From the NCBI RefSeq assembly GCF_009696075.1, contig NZ_VUMR01000014.1, forward strand, positions 1 through 32,899: a stretch of 32,899 nucleotides of DNA, read 5' to 3'. The DNA is from Holdemanella porci. Lineage in GTDB: Bacteria; Bacillota_I; Bacilli_A; Erysipelotrichales; Erysipelotrichaceae. Shown here piece after piece: positions 7,338 through 15,947 of the stretch; within the stretch, counting starts at the first letter, position 1; each line of letters begins with the position of its first letter. The notes under the pieces are model-generated. The model ran no database searches. It worked only from the letters and a program-made list of their open reading frames with translations, and had not been told where the DNA came from. The translations under genes and the position numbers were made by a program.

Positions 7338-9427
7338 ATGAAACAACATCATGTGTTTAGCTTTTTACAAAGGATGGGCAAATCCTTTATGTTACCTATT
7401 GCAGTGCTTCCTGTAGCAGGTCTTTTTTTGGGTGTAGGAACTTCTTTAACCAATGAAACAACGATAGCTGCATTCCATTTAGAATCGGTATTAGGGCAAG
7501 GAACCTTTTTATATAGTGTTTTAATTTTATTGAAACAAGTAGGCAAAGTTTTATTTGATAATCTACCCTTGATTTTTGCGGTTTCTATAGCTTTAGGAAT
7601 GTCTAAGCAAAGAAAAGAAGTCGCTGCTCTTGCAGCTATTATTGCCTTTTTTGTAATGCATGCCACAATCAATACGTTACTCTGCTTGGATGGTAGTATT
7701 GTCAATGGTGTAGTTTCAAATTATATTCTAGATAGATCTATTACTTCGGTATGTGGAATGTTATCGCTTGAAATGGGTGTGTTTGGAGGAATTGTCGTTG
7801 GACTTGGTGTTAGTTATTTGCATAATCGGTTTTATCAAATCCAATTGCCAAATGTGATTTCTTTTTATGAAGGAGAACGCTTTGTTCCGATTGTTTGTGC
7901 TGTTACATATGTATTTGTTGGTGTAATTATGTATTTTGTTTGGCCACCATTACAACATGGCGTTTATAATTTAGGCCGATTGATATCGGATTCTGGCTAT
8001 TTTGGTACTTTTATTTATGGAATTATTAAGCGTAGTTTAGTTCCTATTGGCTTGCATGACGTTTGGTACATGCCATTCTATCAGAGTGCTTTAGGTGGTG
8101 TACAAATGGTGAATGGTTCAATGGTATCTGGAGCGCAGAATATTTTCTTTGCGCAATTATCCGATCCAAGTGTGACTCATTTTAGTGTGAACGCAACTAA
8201 ATTTTTCTCGGGAGAATTTATATTTATGATTTTTGGCTTGCCAGGAGCAGCCTTAGCCATGTGTCAGTGCGCAAATCCAAAAGTTAAAAAAAGACGGCAA
8301 GTTTATTGCTATCGGCCGCTTTAACAAGTGCATTAACAGGAATTACAGAGCCGATTGAATTCTCTTTCTTGTTTGTGGCGCCATTATTATATGTTGCTCA
8401 TGTGTTATTAGCTGCCACATGTTTTGTCGTTCCACAAGCTTTACAGGTTGCGATTGGATTTACTTTTTCAGCTGGTTTGCTTGATTTTACATTGTTTGGA
8501 ATTTTGCAGGGAAATGCGAAGACAAATTGGATAACTGTGGTTTTGCTTGGCTTAGTATATTTCTTTGTGTATTATAGGGTATTTAAGTTTTTGATTGTAA
8601 AGTACGATTTAAAAACGCCTGGAAGAGACGAAAGCATTAAGGTGTTTGATAAGAAAAAGTATGATTTTAGTTTTGATAAATCGTTGATTGATCCTAGAAG
8701 TCAGATGATTGTTCAAGGCTTAGGTGGGCGAAGTAACTTTACGGATTTGGATTGTTGCGTCACAAGATTAAGAGCGACAATCAAAGATGATACTTTAATA
8801 AATGAAGGGTTGTTAAAAAAATCGGGTGCTGCAGCTATTATGTGTCAGCCAAATGCAATTCAAATTATTTATGGTCCTCAGGCTTCGAATATAAAGACAA
8901 AACTGGATGAGTATATGTTGAATGTGCCGGAAAGTTATGATTTTGAGGATAAAGAAGTTGTTTTAGAAACAAAAACACAGTTGGAACTAGAATGTTTAGT
9001 AAATGGGGAAGTAATGCCGATAGAGGATGCATCGGATTCTATGTTTGCGCATAAATTAATGGGCGATGGTATTGTGATTCGTCCGTGTGATGGTGTTGTT
9101 GTGGCGCCGTGTGATGGAGTTATTTCAATGCTTTATCCAACAAAGCATGCGATAGGTATTACAATTGATGATAATACACAGATCTTAATTCATTTTGGCA
9201 CGGATTCGGCGAGATTAAATGGCAAGGGTTTTGAATTGTTGGTAAAACCAAACCAGAAAGTTAATGCTGGAGATGTTTTGTGGAATGCAGATTTAAAGTA
9301 TATCAAAGACAATGCGTTAGATGAAAATATTATAATTGTATTTACGAAAATAAAAGATGGTGCAGAAATAGAAAAAAAATATGGAAAAATGCAATGTCAT
9401 GATATGATGTTAAGGGTAAATGGATAA
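7338..9427 (+). pseudogene. Glucose/maltose-family PTS EIICBA, frameshifted
   Basis: Sugar permease and phosphotransferase of the glucose superfamily, split by a -1 change. Frame 1 (7338-8324) encodes the first part of the EIIC membrane domain, including GLHDVWYMPFYQ and the MIFGLPGAALAM region. The rest of EIIC with GITEPIEF, then EIIB and EIIA, continues in another frame to 9427. Adding one base to the A7 run at 8286-8292 restores a single reading frame of about 696 codons. EIIB keeps its phospho-acceptor Cys (codon 8756-8758, CVTRLR), and EIIA keeps the active His (9191-9193, LIHFGTDS), so nothing else looks decayed. It overlaps the antiterminator gene by one base. It may be a pseudogene, a slippage-expressed gene or a sequencing error. 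Substrate within glucose/maltose/N-acetylglucosamine is unresolved. Confidence 0.8.
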
Positions 9428-10266
9428 TGGATATGTATGAAATTTTAAACGTTCTGAATCATAATACAATCTTGGTTTTAAAAGAAAATGAAGAAATAAT
9501 TGTGATGTCTAAAGGAATTGGATTTGGTAAAAAGCAAGGGGAACAAGTGGATGTTCCTCATAATGCAAAGCGGTATAAGATGCAAAAGTCATATCAGGCG
9601 AAACAGAAGTCGAATAATATTTTTGATTACATTGATCCAATGTATATTGAAATTTCATCTGAAATTATTACTTTAACAAAAGAAAGATTTGGTAAAGTAG
9701 AACACGATATTTTATTATCTTTAGCGGATCATATTTATTTTGCGGTAAAAAGAATTAAAGAGAAGGATTTTCCATCAAATCCATTTAATATGGATATTCA
9801 ACTTATGTTTCCGGATGAGTATTCAGTAGCATTAAAGGCAAAGGATATTATTGAAAAATATACGCATGAGAAAATAAATGCAGATGAAATTGCGTTTATC
9901 ACCTTACATATTCACTCGGCTATATCGGTAAATAAAGTAGGGCAGTCTATGGAAGTTATGCGTGTGATTCGTGAATTCTTCAAGAAATTACAGGCCGATT
10001 TACATATTCGTATTGATGCGAATTCATTGTCATATATTCGTTTAATGAATCATATTAAATTTTTGTTGTTGAGACTAAATAATAATGAGAAATTACAAAT
10101 GGATATTACGGAATTCACAAAAGAAAAGTTTCCATTCGCTTATGAACAGGCTCGTGTTTTATGTGAACAATTGAGTCATGTTTTGCATAAAGAATTGCCA
10201 GATTCGGAGTTGGGGTATTTGACTTTACACTTGGAAAGAATTTTATCGAATACGAGTATTTCATAA
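9427..10266 (+). CDS. BglG/LicT/GlcT-family transcription antiterminator
   Basis: RNA-binding antiterminator of 279 aa. The N-terminal CAT domain (about residues 1-58) has the typical GKGIGFGKK. Two PTS regulation domains follow, at about 70-170 and 175-279. The paired histidines targeted by PTS phosphorylation are present in both: ADHIYFA and TLHIHSA in PRD1, MNHIKF and TLHLERI in PRD2. The start overlaps the PTS EIICBA stop (TAATG). Such proteins bind a RAT hairpin in nascent RNA and prevent terminator formation; the upstream EII usually inactivates them by phosphorylation when sugar is absent. A RAT-like sequence 62 bases after its stop makes the mannose-type PTS operon its likely target. 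If EIICBA is truly broken, that restraint may be lost. Confidence 0.9.
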   Translation: MDMYEILNVLNHNTILVLKENEEIIVMSKGIGFGKKQGEQVDVPHNAKRYKMQKSYQAKQKSNNIFDYIDPMYIEISSEIITLTKERFGKVEHDILLSLADHIYFAVKRIKEKDFPSNPFNMDIQLMFPDEYSVALKAKDIIEKYTHEKINADEIAFITLHIHSAISVNKVGQSMEVMRVIREFFKKLQADLHIRIDANSLSYIRLMNHIKFLLLRLNNNEKLQMDITEFTKEKFPFAYEQARVLCEQLSHVLHKELPDSELGYLTLHLERILSNTSIS

Positions 10267-10273
10267 AAAAATG

Positions 10274-10302
10274 TTGACAACGATTTCAGATAGTGGTATT
10301 TT
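10274..10302 (+). promoter_or_regulatory. Promoter of the mannose-type PTS operon
   Basis: TTGACA (10274-10279) and TATTTT (10297-10302) are 17 bases apart, and a TGG extension precedes the -10. An inverted repeat, TTCACTT (10302-10308) / AAGTGAA (10316-10322), covers the expected start of transcription and could be an operator or the first hairpin of the leader. Confidence 0.65.
10275..10288 (+). promoter_or_regulatory. cre-like site overlapping the -35
   Basis: TGACAACGATTTCA matches the CcpA cre consensus TGWAANCGNTNWCA at 13 of 14 positions. It covers most of the -35 box, a position where CcpA normally represses. Binding is inferred. Confidence 0.5.
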
Positions 10303-10327
10303 TCACTTACGTAAAAAGTGAATATTC

Positions 10328-10363
10328 AATAGCGTGTAACTGGTTAGGCAGGCATTTACTATT
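10328..10363 (+). promoter_or_regulatory. RAT-like ribonucleic antiterminator site
   Basis: The stretch 10335-10354, TGTAACTGGTTAGGCAGGCA, follows the recognisable RAT pattern of LicT/SacY/BglG targets (TGT-ACTG, a short loop, GCAGGCA). AATAG (10328-10332) and CTATT (10359-10363) close it as a lower stem, with asymmetric inner loops. Its 3' half is also the 5' arm of the terminator that follows, so the two structures exclude each other. The antiterminator gene lies immediately upstream. Confidence 0.65.
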
Positions 10364-10435
10364 TTGATTGAAGATATAATCTTTATTGGTTTATTGTATA
10401 TCTTCAGTTTAAATGTATATGTCTGTCTTTTTTTT
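10346..10435 (+). terminator. Leader terminator (attenuator) of the mannose-type PTS operon
   Basis: Long imperfect hairpin. The base stem AGGCAGGCAT (10346-10355) pairs with ATGTCTGTCT (10419-10428), with two G-T pairs. The upper stem GAAGATATA (10370-10378) pairs perfectly with TATATCTTC (10397-10405). Eight T follow (10428-10435). The gene start is 33 bases further on, so this is a regulated leader terminator; it may also end the antiterminator transcript. Confidence 0.75.
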
Positions 10436-10468
10436 GCGTATTGAATTTCTAAGAAAGGATGAAAATAT

Positions 10469-11455
10469 ATGGTAGGAATTATTCTTGCAAGTCATGGTGA
10501 ATTTGCGAATGGTATCTTCCAGTCAGGAGCTATGATTTTTGGTGAACAAGCCAATGTAAAGCCTTGTACTTTGATGCCTAGTGAAGGACCTGAAGACATT
10601 CGAAAGAAGATGGAAGATGCGATCGCTTCTTTTGAAAATCAAGAAGAAGTATTGTTCTTAGTTGACCTATGGGGAGGAACTCCATTCAATCAGGCAAGTG
10701 CCTTGTTAGATGGTCACGAAGACAAATGGGCAATTGTCACAGGTTTGAACTTGCCTATGTTGATTGAAACGTATGCTTCTAGATTCTCAATGGAGAAAGC
10801 ACACGAAATTGCAGCACACGTAATGCAGACTGCACAAGAAGGTGTACAGATCAATCCAAAAGAATTAGAACCAAAGGAAGAAAAGAAAGAAGAAGTAAGT
10901 GCGGCGCCTCAAGGAGCTATTCCAGAAGGAACAGTCCTTGGAGATGGACATATTAAATATGGCTTAGCACGTATTGATACACGTTTGCTTCATGGTCAGG
11001 TAGCCACAGCTTGGACAAAGACAGTTGGGCCAAACCGTATCATTGTTGTTAGTGATAATGTAGCTCATGACAATTTAAGAAAGAGCATGATCGAACAAGC
11101 AGCTCCTCCAGGAGTAAAAGCGAATGTCGTTCCGGTTGACAAAATGATCCAAGTTGCGAAAGATCCTCGTTTTGGAGCCACAAAAGCGTTGTTGTTGTTT
11201 GAAACACCACAAGATGCATTAAGAGCTATCAAAGGTGGAGTGGATATTAAAGAATTGAACTTAGGTTCAATGGCACACTCTCAAGGAAAGGTTGTATGTA
11301 CAAAGGCCGTTTCCATGGGTAGTGATGATGTAAAAACATTTGATGAATTATTGGCAATGGGAATTAAGATTGATGTTCGTAAGGTTCCAACAGATTCACC
11401 TGAAAACTTCGATGAAATTCTTAAAAAAGCGAAATCAGAATTAAAGCAAATTTAG
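10469..11455 (+). CDS. Mannose-family PTS EIIAB, fused
   Basis: Cytoplasmic phosphotransfer protein of 328 aa, a natural fusion of EIIA (about residues 1-135) and EIIB (about 165-328). A charged Glu/Lys/Pro linker joins them. The EIIA acceptor is His9 in LASHGEFANG, and the EIIB acceptor is His175 in RLLHGQVA. It passes phosphate from HPr to the sugar imported by EIIC-EIID. ManX/ManL-type proteins take up mannose, glucose, glucosamine and related sugars; the real substrate is unknown here. It opens an operon with EIIC, EIID and DUF956, preceded by the RAT and terminator leader. Confidence 0.93.
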   Translation: MVGIILASHGEFANGIFQSGAMIFGEQANVKPCTLMPSEGPEDIRKKMEDAIASFENQEEVLFLVDLWGGTPFNQASALLDGHEDKWAIVTGLNLPMLIETYASRFSMEKAHEIAAHVMQTAQEGVQINPKELEPKEEKKEEVSAAPQGAIPEGTVLGDGHIKYGLARIDTRLLHGQVATAWTKTVGPNRIIVVSDNVAHDNLRKSMIEQAAPPGVKANVVPVDKMIQVAKDPRFGATKALLLFETPQDALRAIKGGVDIKELNLGSMAHSQGKVVCTKAVSMGSDDVKTFDELLAMGIKIDVRKVPTDSPENFDEILKKAKSELKQI

Positions 11456-11467
11456 AGGGAGATTATT

Positions 11468-12286
11468 ATGTCAGCGATTAGCATTATTTTAGTTATAATT
11501 GTTGCCTTCTTAGCCGGTATGGAAGGAGTTCTTGACCAATTTCAATTCCACTAACCATTAGTAGCTTGTACATTAATTGGCTTGGCTACTGGTCACTTAA
11601 AAGAAGGCGTTATGTTAGGTGGCTCTTTGCAGTTGATGGCTTTAGGTTGGGCAAACATTGGTGCAGCGGTTGCACCAGATGCTGCACTAGCTTCAGTTGC
11701 TTCTGCAATTATCATGGTTTTAGGTTTAAATGGTGGAACAACAGATACTACAACGGCTATTTCTACAGCAATTGCTGTAGCTATTCCATTATCAGTAGCT
11801 GGTTTATTCTTAACTATGATTTGCCGTACACTTGCAATTCCAGTTGTTCACTTCATGGATACTGCTGCTGAAAAAGGTGATTTTGGAGCAATTGAACGTT
11901 GGCAAATCGTAGGTATTTGTTTACAAGGTATTCGTATTGCGATTCCTGCTGCTGCATTATGCTTCGTACCTAGTACAGTTGTAACTGGTGTATTAAATGC
12001 AATGCCAGCTTGGTTATCTGGTGGTATGACAGTTGGTGGAGGAATGGTTGCTGCTGTTGGTTATGCAATGGTTATCAATATGATGGCTACAAAAGAAACT
12101 TGGCCATTCTTCGCTTTAGGTTTCGTATTTGCTTGTGTAAGTGAATTTACACTAATTGCTTTAGGTGTAATTGGTGTTGTTATCGCAATCGTTTATTTAG
12201 GTTTGAAAGATGCAGCAAAAAATAGTGGTGGAGGATCAAATACTGGTTCTGGTGATCCATTAGGCGACATCTTGAATGATTACTAG
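11468..12286 (+). pseudogene. Mannose-family PTS EIIC with in-frame TAA
   Basis: Membrane permease subunit (ManY/ManM type), 272 residues if read through. The ATG at 11468 follows GGGAG, with a normal start MSAISIILVIIVAFLAG. Codon 29 (11552-11554) is TAA, sitting exactly where relatives have Gln in FHQPLVACTLIG; CAA to TAA is one C-to-T change. The downstream frame is otherwise intact, with GGSLQLMALGWANIGAA, several membrane helices and a Gly/Ser-rich C-terminus. Reinitiation near 11579-11582 would give a protein without the first helix. As written the gene should not make normal EIIC, which would inactivate the whole PTS. EIID and DUF956 downstream look intact. Confidence 0.85.
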
Positions 12287-12309
12287 GATTTTGAAGGAGG
12301 TAAATGAAA

Positions 12310-13227
12310 ATGGCTGAAAAAATTACATTAACTAAACAAGATCGTAAAAAAGTTTGGTGGCGTCATCAATTCCTTCAAGGTTCTTGGAACTATGAACGTA
12401 TGCAAAATGGTGGATGGTGCTATTCAATCATTCCTGCAATCAAGAAATTATATTCTAACAAGGAAGATCAAATTGCGGCTTTAAAACGTCACATGGAGTT
12501 CTATAACACTCACCCTTATGTATCAAGTCCAGTAATGGGTGTTACACTTGCTTTGGAAGAAGAAAAAGCAAATGGTGAAAATGTAGATGATACTGCAATC
12601 CAAGGTGTTAAAGTTGGTATGATGGGTCCTTTAGCTGGTGTTGGTGATCCAGTATTCTGGTTTACAATGCGTCCAATCTTAGGTGCTTTAGGAGCTTCTT
12701 TAGCATTAAGTGGAAACCTTTTAGGACCTATCTTATTCTTCGTATTATGGAACGTAATTCGTTTAGCATTTATGTGGTATACACAAGAATTTGGTTACAA
12801 TGTAGGAACTAAAATTGCTGAAGATATGTCTGGTGGACTTCTTGGAAAAATTACTCAAGGTGCAAGTATTTTAGGTATGTTTATCATCGGTTCCTTGGTT
12901 CAACGTTGGGTAAGTATTTCATTTACTCCAGTTGTATCAAGTGTTGCTCAATCTGAAGGTGCATACATTGATTGGTCACAAATTAAAGGAAATGCTGACG
13001 GAATTAAGAGTGCATTAGAACAATATTCTTCATTAGGAGCTACTGGTTTAAATCAAATCAAAGTTACAACTTTACAACAAAACTTAGATTCATTGATTCC
13101 TGGTCTTGCAGCTTTATTATTAACTTTATTATGCTGTAAATTATTGAAGAAGAAAGTTTCTCCAATCACAATTATCATCGCATTATTCGTAGTTGGTATT
13201 ATTGGTCGTGTAATCGGAATTATGTAA
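12310..13227 (+). CDS. Mannose-family PTS EIID
   Basis: Membrane subunit found only in mannose-type PTS, partner of EIIC, 305 aa from the ATG at 12310. Family motifs are plain: WWRHQFLQGSWNYERMQ near the N-terminus, then HPYVSSPVMGVTLALEEE, then VGMMGPLAGVGDPVFW. Hydrophobic segments lie at about 130-165 and towards the C-terminus, where the last is next to the end. Two ATGs are possible. AGGAGG at 12295-12300 is 9 bases from the ATG at 12310 but only 3 from the one at 12304, so the later one is preferred. Confidence 0.93.
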   Translation: MAEKITLTKQDRKKVWWRHQFLQGSWNYERMQNGGWCYSIIPAIKKLYSNKEDQIAALKRHMEFYNTHPYVSSPVMGVTLALEEEKANGENVDDTAIQGVKVGMMGPLAGVGDPVFWFTMRPILGALGASLALSGNLLGPILFFVLWNVIRLAFMWYTQEFGYNVGTKIAEDMSGGLLGKITQGASILGMFIIGSLVQRWVSISFTPVVSSVAQSEGAYIDWSQIKGNADGIKSALEQYSSLGATGLNQIKVTTLQQNLDSLIPGLAALLLTLLCCKLLKKKVSPITIIIALFVVGIIGRVIGIM

Positions 13228-13245
13228 TCACTTAAGGAGGTACAT

Positions 13246-13632
13246 ATGGCACAATCATTAAATTCAAAAGTAGATTTAACAATTAAGGCAACATCTTTTG
13301 CAGGTTTAAGTACAAATGGAAATGTCATGGTTGGAAATAAAGCGTTTGAATTCTATAATGAACGAAATGTTGAAGATTGTATTCAAATTCCATGGGATAC
13401 AATTGATCGAGTAGAAGCGAGTGTTTTATTTAATAAAAGCATTTCTCGATTTGTGATTTTTATAAATGAGAAAACATACTTTACTTTCTCTACAAAAGAC
13501 AACAAAAAAACACTGCGTGCTATAAGAGAATATGTACCTGCAGATCGAATGCTTCGATCATTAAGTTTTTGGGATGTGTTTAAACGAGGTTTAATGTATA
13601 TTCCAAATAAATTACTACATTCTAATCACTAA
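13246..13632 (+). CDS. DUF956 protein of the mannose PTS operon
   Basis: Small cytoplasmic protein of 128 aa matching the DUF956 family (ManO in lactic acid bacteria), which is nearly always the last gene of mannose-type PTS operons. Its role is described as regulatory or accessory but is not well defined. It has an AAGGAGGT site 8 bases before the ATG. It keeps a beta-rich core with a basic C-terminal tail. A terminator follows 8 bases after the stop, so it closes the operon. Confidence 0.85.
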   Translation: MAQSLNSKVDLTIKATSFAGLSTNGNVMVGNKAFEFYNERNVEDCIQIPWDTIDRVEASVLFNKSISRFVIFINEKTYFTFSTKDNKKTLRAIREYVPADRMLRSLSFWDVFKRGLMYIPNKLLHSNH

Positions 13633-13640
13633 GTATTGTT

Positions 13641-13680
13641 AACCCAATCCACATTATGTTGATTGGGTTTTCTTTCTTTT
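13641..13680 (+). terminator. Terminator of the mannose-type PTS operon
   Basis: AACCCAATC (13641-13649) pairs perfectly with GATTGGGTT (13661-13669) over an 11-base loop, and a T-rich tract follows to 13680. Confidence 0.85.
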
Positions 13681-13758
13681 AAATTGGTGTACACGAATAG
13701 TAAAAATACAGGAGAAAAGATAATATATGGAGAATAAAAAAAACGAGTTATTTTAATG

Positions 13759-13790
13759 AAAAGGGTGTGGATTTCTAGAATTCCACATCC
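13759..13790 (-). terminator. Terminator of the leftward HAD gene
   Basis: On the minus strand, GGATGTGGA (13790-13782) pairs with TCCACACCC (13771-13763) with one mismatch, then TTTT. It contains the HAD stop codon. Confidence 0.65.
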
Positions 13791-14626
13791 TTGTTGTTTA
13801 ATATATGATCAAATATGTAGTGTCCTACACCACCATCAAGACAATCGTAGTCAGTAATATCGTCGGCCAATGCCTTTGTGTTTGGATTGCCGTCTTTTAA
13901 ACAGACTCCCCATCCACTTGTGAGTAGTAAAGAACTATCGTTTTCATTATCACCAAACGCAATTGTATTTTCTAAGTGAATCTGATTCCATTCGCAATAC
14001 ATTTCTAAACCTCTACCTTTAGAGAAACCACTATACATTAATTCGATAGTACCTGGGAATGTTTCAATAGTTTGGTATTTCCCTTTATATTGTTCTTTGA
14101 CTTGATCACGGATAAGCTGCGTTGTTTCTGGGTCTGTCCTAAATAAGAACTTATAAACAGGTTTTTCACAAAAACCATCAATATCTCCTGTCTTGTCAAT
14201 TAATGGAATATTTCTTCGCTTTGACATATCAAGCAGATGGTTATTAATGTTCATGACATTATGTAATTGATTTCCTTCAACATTTACAGATACTTTGTTT
14301 TCTTCAATGATTGGCATTAAGAAAGTTAGAATTTCTTTCATTTCTTTAACGCTTAACATGTCCATCGTAAATGATTTATTCAGGTTACGATCATAGATCA
14401 TACCGCCATTCATCCCAATGATGAAATCAAATTCGAAACCTAATGTCCAGAACATACCTTTTGTTTTTTCTGCTTCAGTGATTTCACGTCCTGTCGCAAG
14501 ACCTATTTTTACGTTTCTTTTATGTAGTTCTTTTAAAGCTTGTATTGTGATTTCAGGTAAGGGACTGCCCTTAGAACTTAGGGTCATATCTACATCGGCA
14601 GCCAAAACCTTAATTTTATTGATCAT
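13775..14626 (-). CDS. HAD-superfamily Cof-type sugar-phosphate phosphatase
   Basis: Cytoplasmic Cof/YidA-like hydrolase of 283 aa. Motif I is DVDMTL near residue 11 (DxDxT with nucleophile and acid Asp), and motif IV is FGDNENDSSLL at about residue 233. The large C2 cap between them sets substrate choice. The start at 14626 follows GAGGTG at 8 bases; the longer frame to 14647 lacks a site. Usual substrates are sugar phosphates or FMN-like compounds; the exact one cannot be read from sequence. It runs opposite to the PTS operon and to the CDF gene, so it is a single-gene unit. Confidence 0.88.
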   Translation of the reverse strand: MINKIKVLAADVDMTLSSKGSPLPEITIQALKELHKRNVKIGLATGREITEAEKTKGMFWTLGFEFDFIIGMNGGMIYDRNLNKSFTMDMLSVKEMKEILTFLMPIIEENKVSVNVEGNQLHNVMNINNHLLDMSKRRNIPLIDKTGDIDGFCEKPVYKFLFRTDPETTQLIRDQVKEQYKGKYQTIETFPGTIELMYSGFSKGRGLEMYCEWNQIHLENTIAFGDNENDSSLLLTSGWGVCLKDGNPNTKALADDITDYDCLDGGVGHYIFDHILNNKDVEF

Positions 14627-14709
14627 ATAAATACACCTCAAATACATAAAATGTATACGATTTCATAAAAACTTGCAATTAAAAGTTATATAATACTACC
14701 TATTACGCT

Positions 14710-14738
14710 TTGTATTTTATCTTTGTGTGAGATATACT
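14710..14738 (+). promoter_or_regulatory. Promoter of the CDF transporter gene
   Basis: TTGTAT (14710-14715), a 17-base spacer, then TATACT (14733-14738), 25 bases before the start codon. A stray TATAAT at 14689 lacks a -35. Confidence 0.5.
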
Positions 14739-14762
14739 TTAAAAATATGAAGGTGATTTATA

Positions 14763-15923
14763 ATGGATTTTTTAGTACGTAGATTTATAAAAAATTATCA
14801 AGATACAAAGAATGTAAATGTCAGAACGAGCGTTGGGAAACTATCTGGAATTGTTGGTATATTGAATAACTTGTTTTTGTTTGTAATTAAATTTTTGATT
14901 GGTACAATTGTTCACTCAGTATCTATTCAAGCGGATGGCGTAAATAACTTGACAGATGCTGGCTCAAATATTATTTCAATCTTATCGTTCCATCTCTCAA
15001 ATAAACCAGCAGATAAAGATCATCCTTTCGGACATGAAAGAACGGAAACAATCGCATCTTTATTTGTAGGAATATTGATTTTGGTTTTAGGCTTTGAAAC
15101 CGCAAAAGAAAGTATTTCTAAAGTGATTCATCCGGGAAGTATTGATTTTAGAATTGCATCCGTCATCATTCTTTTAATTTCTATCATGGTTAAATTTTGG
15201 ATGTATGCATACAATAAGAAGCTTTCTAAAGCATATGATTCAAGTCTATTAGAAGCAACGGCATTGGACTCAATTAGTGATGTATGTGGAACAACAGCCG
15301 TTCTTGTATCGACATTGTTATCTCCAGTTCTTCACTTCAATCTAGATGGATATATGGGTATTGTAGTTTCAGGAATTATCCTTTATGGAGCTTATGGCTT
15401 ATTAAGAGATATGATTAATTCTTTAATTGGAGAAGCACCGGATCCTGAACTTGTACACAATATTGTAGATATGATCATGGCACATCCTGTAATTTTAGGT
15501 GTGCATGATATGATGCTGCATAATTATGGTCCAAATAAGATTTTTGCGAGTGCTCACGTAGAAGTGGATTCGTCTAAAGATATCTTTGAAACACATGATC
15601 AGATTGATAATATTGAGCGTGAAGTTAAAGAGAATATGAATATTGATTTGGTTCTGCATATGGATCCAGTAAAGGTAAATGATCCAGAAACCGAATTGTA
15701 TCGTGCAAAAGTGGTAGAAGCTATTCATCAAATTGATCCGAAATGGAGATTTCATGATTTTAGAATTGTGTCAGGACCAACACATGCGAATTTGGTGTTT
15801 GATTTGATGATTCCGTTTGAAGAAAAGTATACGCAAGAAGAAATAGAAGAAATGCTTTTAAAACATATTGAATCGGATAAAAAGATTTATTTAGTACTCA
15901 CAATTGATCATCCATACGCATAA
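14763..15923 (+). CDS. Cation diffusion facilitator family transporter
   Basis: Membrane efflux protein of 386 aa that exports divalent metals (Zn, Mn, Fe or Co) in exchange for protons. It has six predicted membrane helices in about residues 25-230 and a cytoplasmic C-terminal domain. Metal-site residues are present: the two Asp in ADGVNNLTDAGSN in the second helix, HPFGHERTE after it, and TALDSISDVCG in the fifth. The C-terminal part is longer than average for the family (about 150 residues) and seems to carry a second repeat-like domain. Metal preference is not readable. A promoter and ribosome binding site (GAAGGTG) precede it. Confidence 0.92.
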   Translation: MDFLVRRFIKNYQDTKNVNVRTSVGKLSGIVGILNNLFLFVIKFLIGTIVHSVSIQADGVNNLTDAGSNIISILSFHLSNKPADKDHPFGHERTETIASLFVGILILVLGFETAKESISKVIHPGSIDFRIASVIILLISIMVKFWMYAYNKKLSKAYDSSLLEATALDSISDVCGTTAVLVSTLLSPVLHFNLDGYMGIVVSGIILYGAYGLLRDMINSLIGEAPDPELVHNIVDMIMAHPVILGVHDMMLHNYGPNKIFASAHVEVDSSKDIFETHDQIDNIEREVKENMNIDLVLHMDPVKVNDPETELYRAKVVEAIHQIDPKWRFHDFRIVSGPTHANLVFDLMIPFEEKYTQEEIEEMLLKHIESDKKIYLVLTIDHPYA

Positions 15924-15947
15924 GGCAGAAGTTTTTAAACTTCTGCC
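15924..15947. terminator. Bidirectional terminator between CDF and DeoR genes
   Basis: Perfect 11-bp stem GGCAGAAGTTT (15924-15934) / AAACTTCTGCC (15937-15947) with a 2-base loop. It starts right after the CDF stop and contains the stop of the facing DeoR gene. T tracts on both sides are weak. Confidence 0.65.

Noticed and set aside
8283-8294. Classic AAAAAAG tandem-slippage heptamer in the PTS gene
   Set aside because: The zero frame is GTT AAA AAA AGA, so the heptamer is out of register for simultaneous slippage of two tRNAs. Only single-tRNA or transcriptional slippage would fit.
13727-13756. Tiny frame of nine codons with a possible ribosome binding site after the PTS operon
   Set aside because: Very short, lysine/asparagine-rich, and placed between two terminators; nothing supports translation.
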